From NCBI RefSeq assembly GCF_958298935.1, contig NC_084927.1, forward strand, positions 23,076,001 to 23,140,000: a stretch of DNA of 64,000 nt. Reading direction: 5' to 3'. This document shows positions 53,897 through 64,000 of the stretch, piece by piece (within the stretch, counting starts at the first letter, position 1; each line of letters starts with the position of its first letter). The position numbers were made by a program, and so were the translations under genes. Source of the stretch: Phragmites australis (taxonomy: Eukaryota; Streptophyta; Magnoliopsida; Poales; Poaceae). The notes under the pieces were generated by a model. That model was not told the DNA's origin and searched no databases. It worked only from the letters and a program-made list of their open reading frames with translations.

Positions 53897-56867
53897 ATGT
53901 CGAGAGCGGGAAGAAGCCGCCGCGACAAGACGCCCGACAGCGTGCTGCCGGAGTCCCGGCTTGTGAATGAGGAGGCGGCGGACAAGGTGCGGAAGTTGAT
54001 GGTGCCCGAGGGCCAGCGGGGGGCCTCGGTGGTGACGCCGGTGAGCTTCCCGCCGGTGATGGACCGGCCGGAGCGCATCGTCCTCTTCACTTCTTTCATG
54101 GTGGCCGGGCTAGTGCCGCCGTTCTCGACATTCTTCCTTCAGATCCTCGACATGTTCGGGATCCAGCTGGTGCACCTCAGCCCCAACTCCGTCGTCATCC
54201 TGGCGATCTTCACCCACCTCTGCGAGATGTTCGTGGGGGTGCCACCGTCGGTGTCGCTCTTCTGGCACTTCTTCGTGCTGCGGTCGGCTGGGAAGAAGAG
54301 GGGCTTCTCCACCGCGGACGTCGCCGGCTGCTGCAATTTTCGGCTACGGGATGGCCTGGGGGAGCAGTACATTCCCCAGGTGCTGCGGAGCAAATGGGAG
54401 GACTGGTGGCGCGACTGGTTCTACATCGACGTCAGCCCCTACGACCGCCTGGTGCTGTCGGAGAGGGCGGCGGAGCCCCAGAAGGCGACCTGGGAGGTGC
54501 CGCCGCAGGCGGACGCGCAGATGGAGCCGATCCTGGAGCGCATCGACTTCCTGCGGGAGCAGGCCCGGCCCTACTAGGTGTACACCGGCCCCCAGGACAT
54601 CACCCGGACCCAGATCAGCGCGGAGTGGGACCTGGACAGGCCGGCGCTGAGGGGCCAGCTCCGGGTGGTGATTGGGGTGGACGACCTGAGCCGGGCGGAG
54701 CTTCCCTGGAAGGGGCTAGCGCTCTGCGCTGACCCAAACTAGGTGGCGCTGCAAGCGAAGCTGCCGAAGTTCGACGCCCAGGGGCTGGTCGACCGGCCAG
54801 GACGCCGGAACCCCGGGACTATCCAGATTCCCGGGGTGGACGAGGCGGCCGGCGAGGAGGCCGCAGGTGGTCCGGGGCAGACCGGCGGCCAGGGCACCGC
54901 GGGCGGTGGGCCGCAGGCCAGCGGTGGGTCTGAGGCAGGCAGCAGTCGCCAGGCCAGAGGAGGAGGCGCCGCCGGTAGTGGGGCGGCGACAGCGCCGGGG
55001 GACAGAGGGAAGCGCCCCCGGACTTTCATTCCTACGTCGGCGTCCCCGCCGTCGCCGTCGCCTGGCGAGGAGGGAGGCTGGGGCGGTCAATCGTCCAGCG
55101 CGGGGCCGGCCTCGGGGGCGGCATCTGCAGTTCTGGAACCAGACCTTGATCTACTTGGGCCTGGTCTGGAGCCCGGAGATCGCGCGGCGGCCCTGCAGAG
55201 CCCCCCGCGGAAGAGGAGGAGGGAGGATTCCGGGCCAACACCGCCGGGCCCGGGGTACAGGATCCCGGAATCATGGTGGCAATACCGGAGACCAAAATCT
55301 GTGTCAGTTTCCCCCCTTTTTCCCGAGCATGCCTTGCCCGCAGTGAGTTCGGAGACTGACCTCATTTTTCTTTTGCAGGCCGCCTGAGCCGACCGCGCCG
55401 GTGGGGCCGGAGCCGCTGAGCGCGCCGACCGAGATAGAGCCACAGGCGCTGCCCTGCCCCTAGCCGATGGCAGGGGCTGTGCTTGAGCAACCGGCGCCGG
55501 CTGAGCCCGCCCCGAGCGCGTCAAGCGTGGGGCGGACGACCTCGTCGTGGGCGGTGCCTGCATGCCAGTATTCGGGGACCCCGAGCCCCTCGGAGGGGGC
55601 TCGCAGGGGACCCAGCGCCCGGCCGTCGCCCAGTCGGCCTGCAGAACCCCTCACGGACGTGCTAGGAAGTGCCTGGGAGGTGATCGAGTGGCTGGTGGCG
55701 GCTATGGTGGGAGAGAGGACGCAGCTTGAAGCGGGCCGCGCCACCCTCCTTGAGGAGAGGGAGCGGCTGGCCGAGGGCAGGCGACTTTTTGAGGCCCGCG
55801 TTGCCGCGGCACACGCCTTCAACGAGAACGAGCGGCGCGCTCTAGAGGAGGAGCGGGAGGTCCTGGAGGGCATTCGCACGGAGGCCGTGCGGGAGCAGGA
55901 AGAAGCCGCCCGCCTGGCCGAGACATCGCGACAGCAAGCTGCCGAGTTACTCGCCAGGGAGAGGCAGGTGGAGGCTCGGGAGGAGGCGGTCCTGGCCCGC
56001 GAGAGGACGGCGGAGGCCTCCCAGGCGGACTTGGTCCACCAGAAAGGCGAGGTTGAGCAGAGCCGTGGTGAACTCCAGTGGCAGGAGGAGGAGCTCCGGC
56101 ACCGGGAGGAGGACGTCGTGATCCGCGAGACCGACATCAGCATCACGGCGATGGACCTGGACGCCTGGGAGGAGCTGCTGATCCGCTGGGAGACTGAGGC
56201 TGCCAAGGCGTTGGTGGCCTCAGCTGCTTGGGAGGAGCAGACCGCCAAGTGGGAGTCTGAGCTGACCGCCCGCGAGCAGGTCCTCTCCACCCTTGCAGAG
56301 CGGGTGAAGCTGGCTGAAGCCCAGGCGACCGGCGGCAGCTCAACCGGCGCGGCCTAGGGACAGAGCCTCGAGGAGCGGCTGCAGAGCATGACGGAGGAGC
56401 TCGAGACCGCCAGGACCGAATGGGCCAATGTGAAGCTGATGATGGAGGACGTCCTTCGGCAAGCACGGAGGTCCGTGAGGGTGGCCGGGCTCGGGCGAGT
56501 CCATGTGGGAGCGAAGGGGACGGGCATCGGCCACATCGCCCTTGGCTTCTAGAGAATCAGCCAACGCCTCGAGGCGCTTCCCCAGGCGGTGCAGGAGCTT
56601 GCAACCCGGGAAGGACGTAGCCTGGCGCAAGCGGTGGCTGAGCACGTCTTGGCCTGCTACCGGAGCCGAGACCCAAACTTCTCACTGGAACTAGCTCGGG
56701 AAGGGGTGGTCGAGGCCGAGGAGGAGGCCGCCCGGGAGGTAGTCCGGGGCGCTGCTGCCTAGGTGGCGGCCTGCTTCACGTGAGAGGCGCTGCCGATTCC
56801 GGACCCGGGGAGCAGCGACGAGGAGGCCCCGCTATCTTCCGAGCCTGAGGGCTCCGACTTAGATTAG
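53897..56867 (+). pseudogene. antisense spliced gene of Tat-3 (Transposase_28/PF04195-like, then long coiled coil)
   Basis: It starts at ATG 53897 (MSRAGRSRRDKTPDS). The N-terminal domain includes FTSFMVAGLVPPFSTFFLQI near 54090-54150, IFTHLCEMFVGVPPSVSLFW near 54205-54265 and KWEDWWRDWFYIDVSP near 54390-54440, like the Transposase_28 family. A Gly/Pro-rich linker follows to 55302. A GT-AG intron at 55303-55378 (76 nt) restores the frame into a long Glu/Arg coiled coil (55690-56340; ERERLAEGRRLFEARVAAAH near 55757-55816). TAG codons at 54575, 54740, 55461 and 56355 interrupt it, among others further on. The final stop is 56865-56867. It is convergent with pol. Function unknown. Confidence 0.75.
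55303..55378 (+). other. intron in the Tat-3 antisense gene
   Basis: Donor GTCAGT, then a pyrimidine-rich acceptor TTTTTCTTTTGCAG. At 76 nt its removal joins codon 55301-55302 to 55379 and brings the upstream and downstream frames into one. Reading through would stop at the TGA at 55385. Confidence 0.75.
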
Positions 56868-58549
56868 GCTTTTGTAATTTTCTTTTTCTTTGACTTGATG
56901 TAAGTATGGGAGTGATCCCTCAGAATAGCTGTCCTTTCTTGTGAATATAATGGAAGCCTTTCTTTGGGGTCGCAACTCCAGTGTTCTTCTTAGTGCTTGA
57001 TGAGTTTATATTCTTTTCACTTGATGCCCTGAGGAGTACTCAGTCAGACCGAGCCCGACCTTTCCCTCCCTGAGAACGAAGTCACCCTGATCACTTGTCG
57101 CCCGAGCAGTGAGGCCTTCTCTGCGCGTTCAGCCCCCGAGCCCTCGCGAGTCCGCAGCGGCTAAGTCAAAAGACAAAGGCATGAACTTCCTTGCTCAGGA
57201 GATAGGTCGATCCAGCACGGAGCACGTGACGACCAGGGAACACTTTCCCATTCTGCGACCACTCAAACAGGTAGACTGGAGACACGTGCGGGCGGAAATG
57301 CGACCAAGAGTCCCCATGGTTTGGTGGTGCTCGGGCTAGGACGGACCGGACCGAGCACCGACAGCCCGCCCCCAGGGTATAGGCTCCCGACCGCTCGAGC
57401 AGCTCGAGCAGTGAGAAAACCCGAGAACCCCAGAGGCTCGGTAGTGCCCGGGGCCTTTTAAGTGGACCGAACACCACGACCACCATGAAAGATTTCGGTC
57501 CGACATTGCCGTACGTATGGTACACCTTTCTACTGTCCGTTCTGTCGTTCCGGGGAAAACGGACACGTGGCAGGGTTTAGTGCGCGAGGAGACCATCTCG
57601 CCGAACAGATTAGGATACGAGAGCCCCGAGGACAACTCGGGAACAATATATTAATGACTATAAATTCATATGAATTTAACCACTCACCGAACAACTGTCA
57701 GCTTTTCGGCCGACCGATCCAGGAGAGGTATGCGCTCCGAGCTCGGGGTGCCCGGGAACTTGGTTCCCGCGGCTGGGGCGCCCGAGCACTGGGGGGCGCA
57801 TGGGGAGCCCGGGATCAGGCGATCCCGACCACTCATGCCCGAGCGGTAGAACCACCCGAGGACCCCTAGGGCCGAGCAGTGACCTGGGCACTAAGGCCCT
57901 TGCGATCGAGCTGCTTTTGCTTTTGATTGTCGATCTGTGACTTTGAGAAAAATAGAAAGGTTCTTTGCTTGGTGCGCTCTGTTAGTGCGGTACTCATTAT
58001 AGGCTGCTCTTGCTTTCGACCCGAGACCTCTCGAATACCCAGACCGGCGGACTAAACAGGCAAAGGCATAACCCAGAGGTCCTATGGTTCGGTGATGCCC
58101 GGGTATGACAGACCAGACCGAGCACTGACAGCCCGCCCCTAGGGCCTAGGCTCCAGACTACTCTTTGCTCGAGCGATAGGATTATCCGAGAACCCCAGGG
58201 ACTCGGTGATGCCCGAGAGACTGCCACGACACCGAACACCACAGCCTACCACGACAGACATAAGTCAGCGGCAACTGCCCACACGCATACCGATCGGGAT
58301 TCTTTTATCAACGGGGAAAATGAGAGAGCAAACTTTTTCTCGCACAATCGAGCATCTCACCAGACAGATTAAATATATGAAATCCAGAGAAAAAATAAAA
58401 TTTGGCATAAAGACTGCACATTGGTATACATATTGTATTGACAATTTTTACAAGACTGGGTGACTTACCCGGTTAGTGGTAGCCCCCGGTCAACTTGGGC
58501 GGGGGGGAAGCCCCTGGCCTGGTTGACCTGAGCCCGCATACATGGCCAT
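56868..58549. other. intergenic region between the convergent Tat-3 genes, with repeats
   Basis: No gene. A segment of about 110-140 bp around ACCGAGCACTGACAGCCCGCCC and CGAGAACCCCAGGG recurs near 57345-57450 and 58110-58225, with a partial copy near 57815-57880. The CGAGCACT core resembles the U3 units. It must hold the 3' ends of both the antisense gene and pol. Confidence 0.55.
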
Positions 58550-59362
58550 CTACGGGAAGAACTTGCGCAGATGCTCGATGTTCCACGTGTTGGGGAGCGG
58601 CTGCCCATCCTCTACAACCAACTGGAAGGAGCCTTCTCGCGGGACACCGATCACGGTAAAGGGGCCTTCCCACATAGGGGACAGTTTATTCCTTCCTTCA
58701 CACGATTGGACGCGTCAAAGAACTAGATCCCCCACCTCGAGAGACCGGCCCCGGATGTGACGCTGATGATAGCGCCGCAGGCTTTGCTGGTAGCGGGCTG
58801 CTAGGAAGGTGGCACACCGCCGGTGCTCTTCCAAATAGTCGACGTCGTCGTGCCTCTGCTGCTCCTGTTCTCCTTCAGAGTTGGCGTGCACCTGAGGGGA
58901 GCCTAGAGTGAGCTCGGAGGGGAGGACCGCCTCAGCGCCGTACACGAGGAAGAAAGGAGTCTCCTCGGTAGCGCGACTTGGCGTGGTCCGATTGTCCCAT
59001 AGCATGGCAGGCAGCTCATCGATCCACCCTTTCCCGTGCTTTGTGAGCACGTTGTAGGTCCGGGTTTTGAGCCCCTTCAATATCTCCGCGTTGGCGTGCT
59101 CGACCTGCCCATTGCTCCGAGGATGAGCGACAGAGGCGAAGCAGAGCTTGATGCCGAGGTCCTCGCAGTAGTCCCCAAACAGGGCACTTGTGAACTGAGT
59201 GCCATTGTCGGTGATGATCCGGTTCGGGACACCGAAGCGACTGGTGATACTGTGGATAAACTGGAGCACCGTGTTATTGGTCACCTTGACGACTGGAAAT
59301 GCCTCCGGCCACTTGGTGAACTTATCGATGGCGATGTAGAGGTACTCATAGCCCCCGATTGC
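58550..59362 (-). pseudogene. integrase core and C-terminus of Tat-3
   Basis: It follows an in-frame TGA at 59363-59365. Core motifs are IAIDKFTKWPEAFPVV near 59290-59335, RIITDNGTQF near 59195-59225 (catalytic Asp) and HPRSNGQVEHAN near 59095-59130 (catalytic Glu). Then come TPFFLVYGAEAVLPSEL near 58920-58970 and GDLVL near 58720. A TGA near 58716 and a run of five C near 58680 (one too many for the frame) interrupt it. It ends at TAG 58550-58552, after HLRKFFP. Confidence 0.88.
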
Positions 59363-62005
59363 TCAGGGGAATGGACCCAGAATGTCCAGCCCCCAGACTG
59401 CGAAAGGCCATGATAGGGGGATGGTTTGAAGAGCCTGAGCTAGCTGGTGAATGAGCTTTGCGTGGAACTGGCACGCCCTGCAGCGCCGAACCAGCTCGGA
59501 AGCATCCTGGAGGGCTGTAGGCCAGTAGAAACCTTGCCGGAAGGCCTTCCTGACCAACGTGCAGAACGATGCATGGCCACCGCACTCGCCCTCATGGACC
59601 TCAACGAGAAGCTCGCCGCCTTCTGCTCGGGTGATGCATTTCAGGAGGACGCCGCCTGCGCCACGCCGGTAGAGATCCCCATCTACTATGGCATAGCGTA
59701 TGGACTGCCGAGCAACTCTTTCAGCAGAGGCATCATCCCCGGGGAGGAACTTTTCCTTCAAGTACCCTCGGATCTCGTCCATCCATGAGGCATCCTGAGA
59801 ACTGCTAGCAAGCGCAGCGCACTCGCCGGACGGCGGCACCCTGTCGGGGCTTCCCACTGAGGGCGCCGCCGGGGTCCCCTGAATTGAGCTCGAGGTTTCC
59901 CCTTCATCCTGTTCGGCAGGCAGGACGGAAGGCCGTGTGAGTCTTTCTTCAAAGACTCCGGCAGGGACGCACGCACGGGAGGAGGCCAGGCAAGAAAGGT
60001 CATCAGCCAGAGCGTTGTCGTGGCGAGAGATGTACCGCAGCTCCAGGCCATTGAAGTGCCTTTCCAGCTTCCTGACTGTCGGCACGTACGCCGCCATTTG
60101 AGGATCAGTGCACTGGTATTCTTTCGATACCTGGTTGACCACCAGCTGGGAGTCTCCCTTGACCAAGAGGCGACGAATCCCGAGGCCCACCGCGGCTTGG
60201 AGGCCGGCGATGAGGTCCTCATATTCCGCCATGTTGTTGGTTGCACGGAATTGCAGCTGCACGATGTACCGGAGTTCTTCACCCGTTGGGGAGGTGAGAA
60301 CCACTCCGGCCCCCGCGCCTTTCAGCGTGAGGGAACCGTCAAAGTGCATAATCCAGTACCCGGGCGCATCGTGCCCGGGATATGTGGAGATTTCTTCTTG
60401 GACGACCTCAGGGACGGGTGTCCACTTTGCCACGAAGTCAGAGAGCGCCTGGCTTTTGATCGCCTGGCGGCTGACAAAGTGCAGGTCGAACTCCGCCAGC
60501 TCCACCGCCCACTTGACGACGTGCCCGGTGCCTTCTCGGTTCCGGAGGATGGGCCCTAGTGGGTACGTGGTAACCACCGAGACCTTGTGCGCGTGGAAGT
60601 AGTGGCGCAGCTTCCGAGAAGTGATGAGCACGGTGTAGAGCAGCTTCTGGGCTTGGGGGTATCTTGTCTTGGCCTCCCGGAGGACTTCACTGATGAAGTA
60701 CACCAGTCGTTGTACCCGGCGGGCCCGGACTGTGACGTCACCTGAGGGCCTGTTACAGCCCTCGAGCTCGGTGACGTGGTCGGGGCTGACCAGGTGCTCA
60801 AGCTTGACCCCCTGCTCGGGGGGAGCCAAGTGCTCGGGCTCGACCCCCTGCTCGGGGGGAGCCGCGAGGACGGAGGAGTGCTCGGGGGCGGTCGGGAGCT
60901 GGGACCCAGCATCTTGCCCCGGGCACGCGTCACACTCCACCACCAGTACCATGCTCACGACCTGAGGAGTGGTCGACACGTAGAGCAATAGCGGCTCGCC
61001 CTCGGAGGGGGCCACCAGTACGGGTGGCGAGGTGAGGTACTTCTTCAGATCGTGGAAGGCCTGCTCGACCTCCGGCGTCCAGTCGAAACGACCGGTCTTC
61101 TTCAGAAGCTTGAAGAGGGGGAGTCCTCGCTCCCCATGTTTGGAGATGAAGTCCCCGAGGGCCGCCATGCAGCCGGCGAGACGCTGAACCTCCTTGAGTC
61201 GAGCCGGGGGTCGCATCTGCTCGATGGCCCCAATCTTCTCTGGATTAGCCTCGATCCCTCGGCTGGAGTCCAAGAAACCGAGGAGCTTGCCCGCGGGCAC
61301 CCCGAAGATGCACTTCTCGGGGTTGAGCTTCAGGCGGGTAGTGCAAAGACTGTTGAAAGTCTCGGCAGGATCTTCGAGCAGGGTGGTGCGGTCCCGGGAT
61401 TTAACCATGAGATAATCGATGTAGGCCTCGACGTTGCGGCCAACCTGCGAATCAAGGGTGATGCGGATAGTGCGCTGGAAAGAAGACCCAGCGTTACGCA
61501 AACCAAAAGGCATCGATACATAGCAATAAGTCCCCACCGGAGTGGTAAAAGCAGTTTTTTCTTCATCCTCTATGGCCATGCGAATCTGGTGATAACCAGA
61601 GTTTGCATCTAAAAAACATAAAAAATCACATCCCGCGGTTGCATCTACAATCTGATCTATGCGGGGCAAAGGGAAAGGATCTTTAGGGCAAGCCTTGTTT
61701 AGATCGGTGTAGTCCACGCACATTAGGAGCTTGCCGTTGGCCTTCGGGACGATAACTGGGTTCGCCAGCCACTCGGGGTGGAGGACTTCTCGTATGAATC
61801 CGGCGTCAAGGACCTTGCTGACTTGCTCCCGGATGAACTCCTGGCGCTCGGGCGCCTGACGCCGGACCTTCTGCTTCACCGGGCATGTGTCCGGGTGCAC
61901 AACCAGGTGGTGCTCGATCACCTCCCTAGGGATCCCGGGCATATCGGACGGCTGCCATGCAAACACGTCGACGTTAGCCCGGAGGAATGTGATGAGCACG
62001 CTTTC
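59363..62005 (-). pseudogene. RT, both RNase H domains and integrase N-terminus of Tat-3
   Basis: One open frame of 878 codons from 61999. [21 protein letters not shown] near 61920, [20 protein letters not shown] near 61720, [13 protein letters not shown] near 61600, [14 protein letters not shown] near 61500. The catalytic loop reads [11 protein letters not shown], so the second Asp is Tyr (codon 61412-61414). The ancestral RNase H is degenerate and carries a repeated insert (60770-60900). The additional RNase H has [12 protein letters not shown] near 60330, [13 protein letters not shown] near 60215, [10 protein letters not shown] near 60145 and NALADDLS near 60005. The integrase zinc region (HASF, then [10 protein letters not shown]) lies near 59470-59580. 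Confidence 0.93.
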
Positions 62006-62965
62006 CTATTTGCCGCCCAGGTCACCGCCGATTCGGACGACCTGGGAGGCGTCTTCGCCCACCACAACCTCCTTCGTAGGAACGGAGGCGTCAGCAGCGA
62101 GTCGGGGTTTGGATGAAGAGGGTCCCGGGCCCCCTGGATGACCTTCGACCTCGGCTCGAGCTGAGACCAAGGCCGAGTATAACTGCTCGACGCAGGAGAC
62201 GGCGCTGCTGGTCTCGGCGGACACGGAGATGGGGCTCGCTGGGCCCAGCATCTTAACCGTGAGGTACGCATAGTGCATGACCGCCATGAACCGAGCGAGC
62301 GCCGGGCGCCCGAGGATGGCGTTGTAGGGGAGGGGGAGCTCCACGACATCGAAGATGACGTTCTCCGTCCGAAAGTTATCCCGGCTCCCGATTGTTACGG
62401 GCAACTCGACCTGCCCAAGGGGCAGGGAGTGCCCGGGTGTCACTCCGTAAAAGGGGAGCGACGGCTTTAGGCACCTGAAGGGCACCTGTAGCTTCTCGAA
62501 AGCCTCCTCGGAGAGGAGGTTAAGGCCTGCGCCCCCATCGATCAGCACTCTGCTGACCTTCACATTGCAGATGGTGGGGGACACTACCAGGGGTAGTCGC
62601 CCCACGCCTGTAGTACTGGCGGGTTGGTCGGCCAACCTGAACGTGATCGGGGCGTCTGACCACTTTAGGGGCCTTACGGCCTCTTCGCTCGGGGTCGCCG
62701 AGCACACGTTGCGCCGCATGGTCTTGACACTGCGGCGAGAGGAGGGCGTGTACGCACCTCCGTCGATAAAGGCGACGGTGTGCTCGGGCTCCTGGAAGCC
62801 GAGCTCTGGGTTGTTGGGGGGCGGCTCCATCATCGCCACCCCTGCGGGGCTCCTCGCGGTCCCTTTGGCGCTGCTCGATGAGGCCCTTGACCGTGCGGCA
62901 CTCCATGAGATCATGCCACCTGGTCTGGTGAATTGGGCACCACTTCCCCGGCACGGGCCTCGCAA
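62006..62965 (-). pseudogene. protease region of Tat-3
   Basis: The frame is continuous with RT except for an in-frame TAG at 62006-62008. The retropepsin-like motif is VLIDGGAGLNLL near 62520-62555 (DGG, as usual in Tat, instead of DSG), followed by YNAILGRPALARF near 62290-62330. An upstream stretch with NPELGFQEPEHTVAFIDGGAY lies near 62755-62820. Confidence 0.88.
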
Positions 62966-64000
62966 GAGCAGGGACCCTTACCAGAGCGGGAGCTCTTGCG
63001 GGAGCCAGAGCCCTAGTAGGGGCTCGGGCTGAAGCCCTCGCGGGCACAGGCCGTCTGTCGGAGGCCGCCCGGCGTGCTTGCCGGTGGTCAGGTTCCTGGG
63101 CCAGCCCACGGGCGGGGCCCTGGGCCCTGGGCCGGCTCGACGGGGACAGCCTCGCGCCTCCTTCTCTTTTTCTTTTCCCACCTGTCGGAGTGGGAAGGAC
63201 CTGGTTGATCGGCGGTGGGGTGCTCAGGGCGCGGAACGTGCCACGCCCGAGCTTCCACCGCTTTGGCGCACTTGTCGGCCAGCGCGAAAGCTCCACGGTG
63301 GTTTTGACCTCGTGCGTGCCTAGCTTCTCGAGCATCCGCTCGTCGCGGATGCCCTGCCGGAATGCGACAATGATAGCGTGGGGGGTTATCCGCGGGATGG
63401 TGTTGCGGACCTGGCTGAAGCGCTGAATAAAGCACCGCAGCGTCTCCCCCTCCTGCTATTTGACAGCGTGGAGGTCGCACTCCAGGCTGGGGCGCGTAAA
63501 TGTGCCCTGAAAGTTAGCCACAAACTGGTGGCAAAGATCATTCCAGGAGCTGATAGACCCTGGGGGTAAGTTCATAAGCCAAGAGCGGGCAGAGCCCCTC
63601 AAGGTGACATGAAAGTAGTTAGCCATCACCTTTTCACTGCCGCCTGCCGCTTGGACAGCGGTGGTGTATATTTGGAGGAACTCGACGGGGTCGATGGACC
63701 CATCGTACTTCTTCGGCAGCTCGGGGCGGAACTTGGTGGGCCATTTGACCCGGCGGAGCTCACTGGTGAAGGCACGGCAACCGGTGCCGTACCCTGCAGC
63801 GCGGGCAGCGCCCTTGGGCTGTGAACGCCGACGAGCCGGGGAGCCCCGGCGATCGTGGGCTGGCAAAGAGGAGGCCTGGTCCTCGGCTTCAGCGTCCTGC
63901 CGGGTCTCCCGCTGGCGCTCGAGGGTGACACACGCGTCTTCAATGCCCCTCCGCTCGTTGAGGTGCAAGCGGAGGTCCTGGGCTCCGGTAGTGGCCAGGG
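62860..64000 (-). pseudogene. gag of Tat-3, N-terminus outside the window
   Basis: The visible part opens MHLNERRGIEDACVTLERQR and continues with the capsid region: RRVKWPTKFRPELPKKYDGS near 63695-63755, DPVEFLQIYTTAVQAAGG near 63645-63695 and SWLMNLPPGSISSWNDLCHQF near 63530-63590. After an in-frame TAG (63456-63458) come LRCFIQRFSQVRNTIPRITP and GIRDERMLEKLG near 63320-63440. A frameshift near 63295 and another below about 62900 lead to the CPIHQTRWHDLMEC zinc-type motif (CxxHx4Hx4C) near 62900-62940, then protease. An Arg/Pro/Ala-rich linker (62945-63170) repeats short RAP-like units. Confidence 0.85.

Larger units (their letters stand above)
51864..64000 (-). mobile_element. Tat-3: Tat-lineage Ty3/gypsy element, minus strand, 5' end outside the window
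   Basis: It has a 3' LTR at 51864-53365, a polypurine tract, a convergent plus-strand Transposase_28-like gene, and minus-strand integrase, two RNase H domains, RT, protease and gag. The window ends inside gag. It is much better preserved than Tat-2 (few frameshifts, most stops single changes), so it is probably younger. It is inserted in element F. Confidence 0.9.

Noticed and set aside
55087..56290. Long minus-strand frames (158 and 276 codons) opposite the coiled-coil gene
   Set aside because: They are antisense shadows of the GC-rich plus-strand gene, with Ser/Arg/Ala low-complexity products.
60020..61612. Plus-strand frames of 125-186 codons within Tat-3 pol
   Set aside because: They are shadows of the 878-codon RT/RNase H frame on the other strand and show no motif.

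Overview
The window is plant nuclear DNA from a grass (Poaceae). The evidence is an almost unbroken stack of nested transposable elements of grass-typical types: a Tekay/Del chromovirus, Tat-lineage Ty3/gypsy elements carrying antisense genes, and CACTA (En/Spm) elements with tnp2, Transposase_24 and Ulp1-like genes. I found no host gene, no rRNA or functional tRNA gene, and nothing bacterial. The species cannot be named from the sequence alone.

Layout. 1-429 is the end of a CACTA element running off the left edge. 430-1198 and 12869-13735 are two halves of a plus-strand tnp2 relic (CACTA-D). They are split by a complete minus-strand Tekay-like chromovirus (1199-12868; LTRs about 3.0 kb; perfect 5-bp target duplication ataac). 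13736-14727 is a minisatellite spacer. 14728-27675 is a minus-strand tnp2 CACTA (CACTA-C) split by a decayed Tat element (Tat-2, 15047-25265). 27676-28734 has no recognisable feature. From 28735 a minus-strand CACTA with a viroplasmin/RNase H1 N-terminal-like domain, a Transposase_24 gene and a Ulp1-like gene (CACTA-A) is split by a pol-less Tat-like LTR element (35167-44551) built largely of tandem repeats. 45346-49141 holds CACTA subterminal repeats, a tRNA-like fragment and a minus-strand tnp2 (CACTA-B). An LTR-element relic (49142-51863) cuts the N-terminus of that gene, and the relic is in turn cut by a younger Tat element (Tat-3, about 51864 to beyond 64000) whose gag-pol is on the minus strand.

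How the parts relate. Every gene is a mobile-element gene and nearly all are broken. Many breaks are in-frame TAG or TGA codons where CAG or CGA is expected, as expected from deamination of methylated cytosine in silenced repeats. The repeated pattern is an LTR retrotransposon sitting inside a CACTA transposase gene. The two autonomous Tat elements each carry a plus-strand gene (Transposase_28/PF04195-like, then coiled coil) convergent with gag-pol, with short GT-AG introns. The pol-less Tat-like element has an antisense reading frame behind its own TATA box.

Most interesting points: an extra ORF ahead of gag in the chromovirus whose first 14 residues resemble the histone H3 tail, in an element whose integrase ends in a chromodomain; the multi-intron antisense genes of the Tat elements; the tandem-repeat construction of the pol-less element; and two opposed tnp2 fragments that break at the same codon.
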